This document shows, in pieces, positions 4,178 to 5,348 of a stretch of DNA of 5,348 nucleotides. A program made the translations under genes and the position numbers. The notes beneath the pieces are model-generated. The model was not told the origin of the DNA and searched no databases. It saw only the letters and a program-made list of their open reading frames with translations. How positions within the stretch are numbered: position 1 is the first letter of the stretch; each line of letters starts with the position of its first letter. The DNA comes from Clostridia bacterium (lineage in GTDB: Bacteria > Bacillota > Clostridia > Oscillospirales > Acutalibacteraceae), in assembly GCA_900759575.1 (NCBI GenBank), contig CAAEVU010000228.1, forward strand, positions 1 through 5,348. Reading direction: 5' to 3'.

Positions 4178-5348
4178 TTACGCTTGTTGTTTTTTCACCC
4201 GCAAATAGGCTCCGGCTTCCACATCCGCGTCCGTTTCCCAATACACCAGCATCTCCGCGTGGGGAGCTTTTTCGATGGGTTCCATATCCCCGTTGTAAAG
4301 CCCCTTCAGCTCCGCGGTAAAAGGTTCCTTCCCCGGCTGAAGAATATCCACCACTTCTCCGGTGAAAAAGCGGTTCCGCTCCCGCAGACGCAGGTATTTT
4401 CCTTCCCGTCCCTCACAGACGGCTACCAGCTCGTAATTTCTGGCGTAATGGCTCCGGTCCAATGTCTGGCCAGGCTCCCCGCCAAAGTAAAAGCCGTGGG
4501 AATAAGGCCGATGGCTGATTTTCTCCGTTTCTTCCAAAATGGAAACGGGCAACGGCTCTCCCGGATGCTCCCAGGCAAAGTCGATGGCTCGCCGATAGGC
4601 GGCTGTCACGCAGGCCACATAATAGGCGGATTTTGCCCGGCCTTCGATCTTCAGGCTGGTAATGCCCGCGTCGATCATTTCCGGGATGTGGTCGATCATC
4701 CGCAAATCGTTGGAATTGAAGAAATAAGCGCCCTTTTCTTCCTGGACCAGGGTAAATTCCTCCCCCGGCCGCTGAGCTTCTGTCAGGTGATACTCCCACC
4801 GGCAGGGCTGGGCACATTCTCCGCGATTGGCGTCACGGCCGGTCAAGTAATTGGATATGACGCACCGGCCGGAAAAAGACATGCACATGGCCCCGTGGAC
4901 AAAGGCTTCCAATTCCAGGTCCGGGTCGGTATTCTCCCGAATGCCTTTGATCTCTGAAAGGGGAACTTCCCTTGCAAGAACCACCCGTTTGGCTCCCAGC
5001 TCCCAGCACACCTGGGCGGCAGCAAAATTCACGATCCCCGTCTGGGTAGAGATATGCCGCTCCACTTTGGGCGCCACTTTCTTGGCCATGGCCAGCACTC
5101 CCAGGTCGGAAATGATGAATCCGTCCACGCCCATATCCTGGCAAGCGGTCAGAAAGCTGGGAAGCTCTTGGAATTCCTCGTTCCGGGGCAAGGTGTTGCA
5201 GGTGACATACACCTTCACCCCATTTTCATGGCAAAAGGAAACCGCTTCCCTCAATTCCTGTTCTCCAAAATTGGCCGGGGCTGACCGCATGCCAAAACTC
5301 TTCCCCGCCAGATATACCGCGTCCGCGCCATAGCGCACCGCGGCTTCC
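4178..5348 (-). CDS. U32-family protein, TrhP/YrrO-like (5' end outside window)
   Basis: 389 residues are visible, beginning EAAVRYGADAVYLAGKSFG at the window edge. Homologues have about a dozen residues before this, so the true start lies beyond 5348. The GTG at 5338 is an internal valine (AAVRYGADAVYL), not a start. The U32 signature is matched exactly at visible residues 147-165 (EAFVHGAMCMSFSGRCVIS), with C155 and C162, followed by C178 and C182 in GECAQPCRWEY. Another conserved block, SLKIEGRAKSAYYV, follows at about 231-244. Historically called collagenase-like peptidases, characterised members are Fe-S proteins for RNA or quinone hydroxylation; TrhP acts in 5-hydroxyuridine formation at tRNA position 34. 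The cysteines fit Fe-S binding, and the roughly 400-residue length with a C-terminal domain fits the TrhP/YegQ/YrrO type better than the shorter YrrN type. The exact substrate is inference. A strong terminator follows immediately. Confidence 0.93.
   Translation of the reverse strand, partial: EAAVRYGADAVYLAGKSFGMRSAPANFGEQELREAVSFCHENGVKVYVTCNTLPRNEEFQELPSFLTACQDMGVDGFIISDLGVLAMAKKVAPKVERHISTQTGIVNFAAAQVCWELGAKRVVLAREVPLSEIKGIRENTDPDLELEAFVHGAMCMSFSGRCVISNYLTGRDANRGECAQPCRWEYHLTEAQRPGEEFTLVQEEKGAYFFNSNDLRMIDHIPEMIDAGITSLKIEGRAKSAYYVACVTAAYRRAIDFAWEHPGEPLPVSILEETEKISHRPYSHGFYFGGEPGQTLDRSHYARNYELVAVCEGREGKYLRLRERNRFFTGEVVDILQPGKEPFTAELKGLYNGDMEPIEKAPHAEMLVYWETDADVEAGAYLRVKKQQA

Noticed and set aside
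5336..5338. GTG at 5338 as the start of the U32-family gene
   Set aside because: The frame continues upstream to the window edge with EAA, and AAVRYGADAVYL is an internal conserved segment of the family, so the real start is outside the window.

Overview
This window reads as ordinary chromosome of a Gram-positive Clostridia-type bacterium, most likely a gut member of the Oscillospiraceae/Ruminococcaceae. That placement is an inference. It rests on strong AAGGAGG-type ribosome binding sites, a moderate-to-high GC content, a short Bacillus/Clostridium-type glucose-6-phosphate isomerase (446 residues), a zinc-ribbon form of ribosomal protein L32, and a small P-loop protein of a kind I associate with Clostridia. 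All six genes lie on the minus strand, and I found no credible gene on the plus strand.

In transcription order (right to left), the window opens inside a U32-family protein (5348-4178, N-terminus outside the window). This family includes the tRNA-hydroxylating TrhP enzymes. The gene ends at a strong intrinsic terminator (4174-4140). Next comes a secreted D-alanyl-D-alanine carboxypeptidase (4072-2936) for peptidoglycan trimming, with a possible weak terminator folded across its stop codon. Then follows pgi (2778-1438), with a recognisable sigma-A promoter (2894-2866) and an 81-nt leader carrying a perfect 9-bp inverted repeat. A 67-nt gap leads to a small P-loop NTPase-like protein of unknown function (1370-957), closed by a terminator (923-892). 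Finally, a consensus promoter (TTGACA-17-TATAAT, 826-798) drives yceD (770-279) and, 111 nt downstream, rpmF (167 to the window edge).

Functionally this is housekeeping: tRNA modification, cell-wall maturation, central sugar metabolism, and a ribosome-biogenesis pair (YceD-L32) whose linkage is widely conserved. I see no CRISPR array, insertion sequence, tRNA, rRNA, phage gene or defence system. The points worth a second look are the uncharacterised P-loop protein next to pgi, the palindrome exactly filling the spacer of the consensus yceD promoter, and the inverted repeat in the pgi leader. No intergenic stretch exceeds 300 bases.
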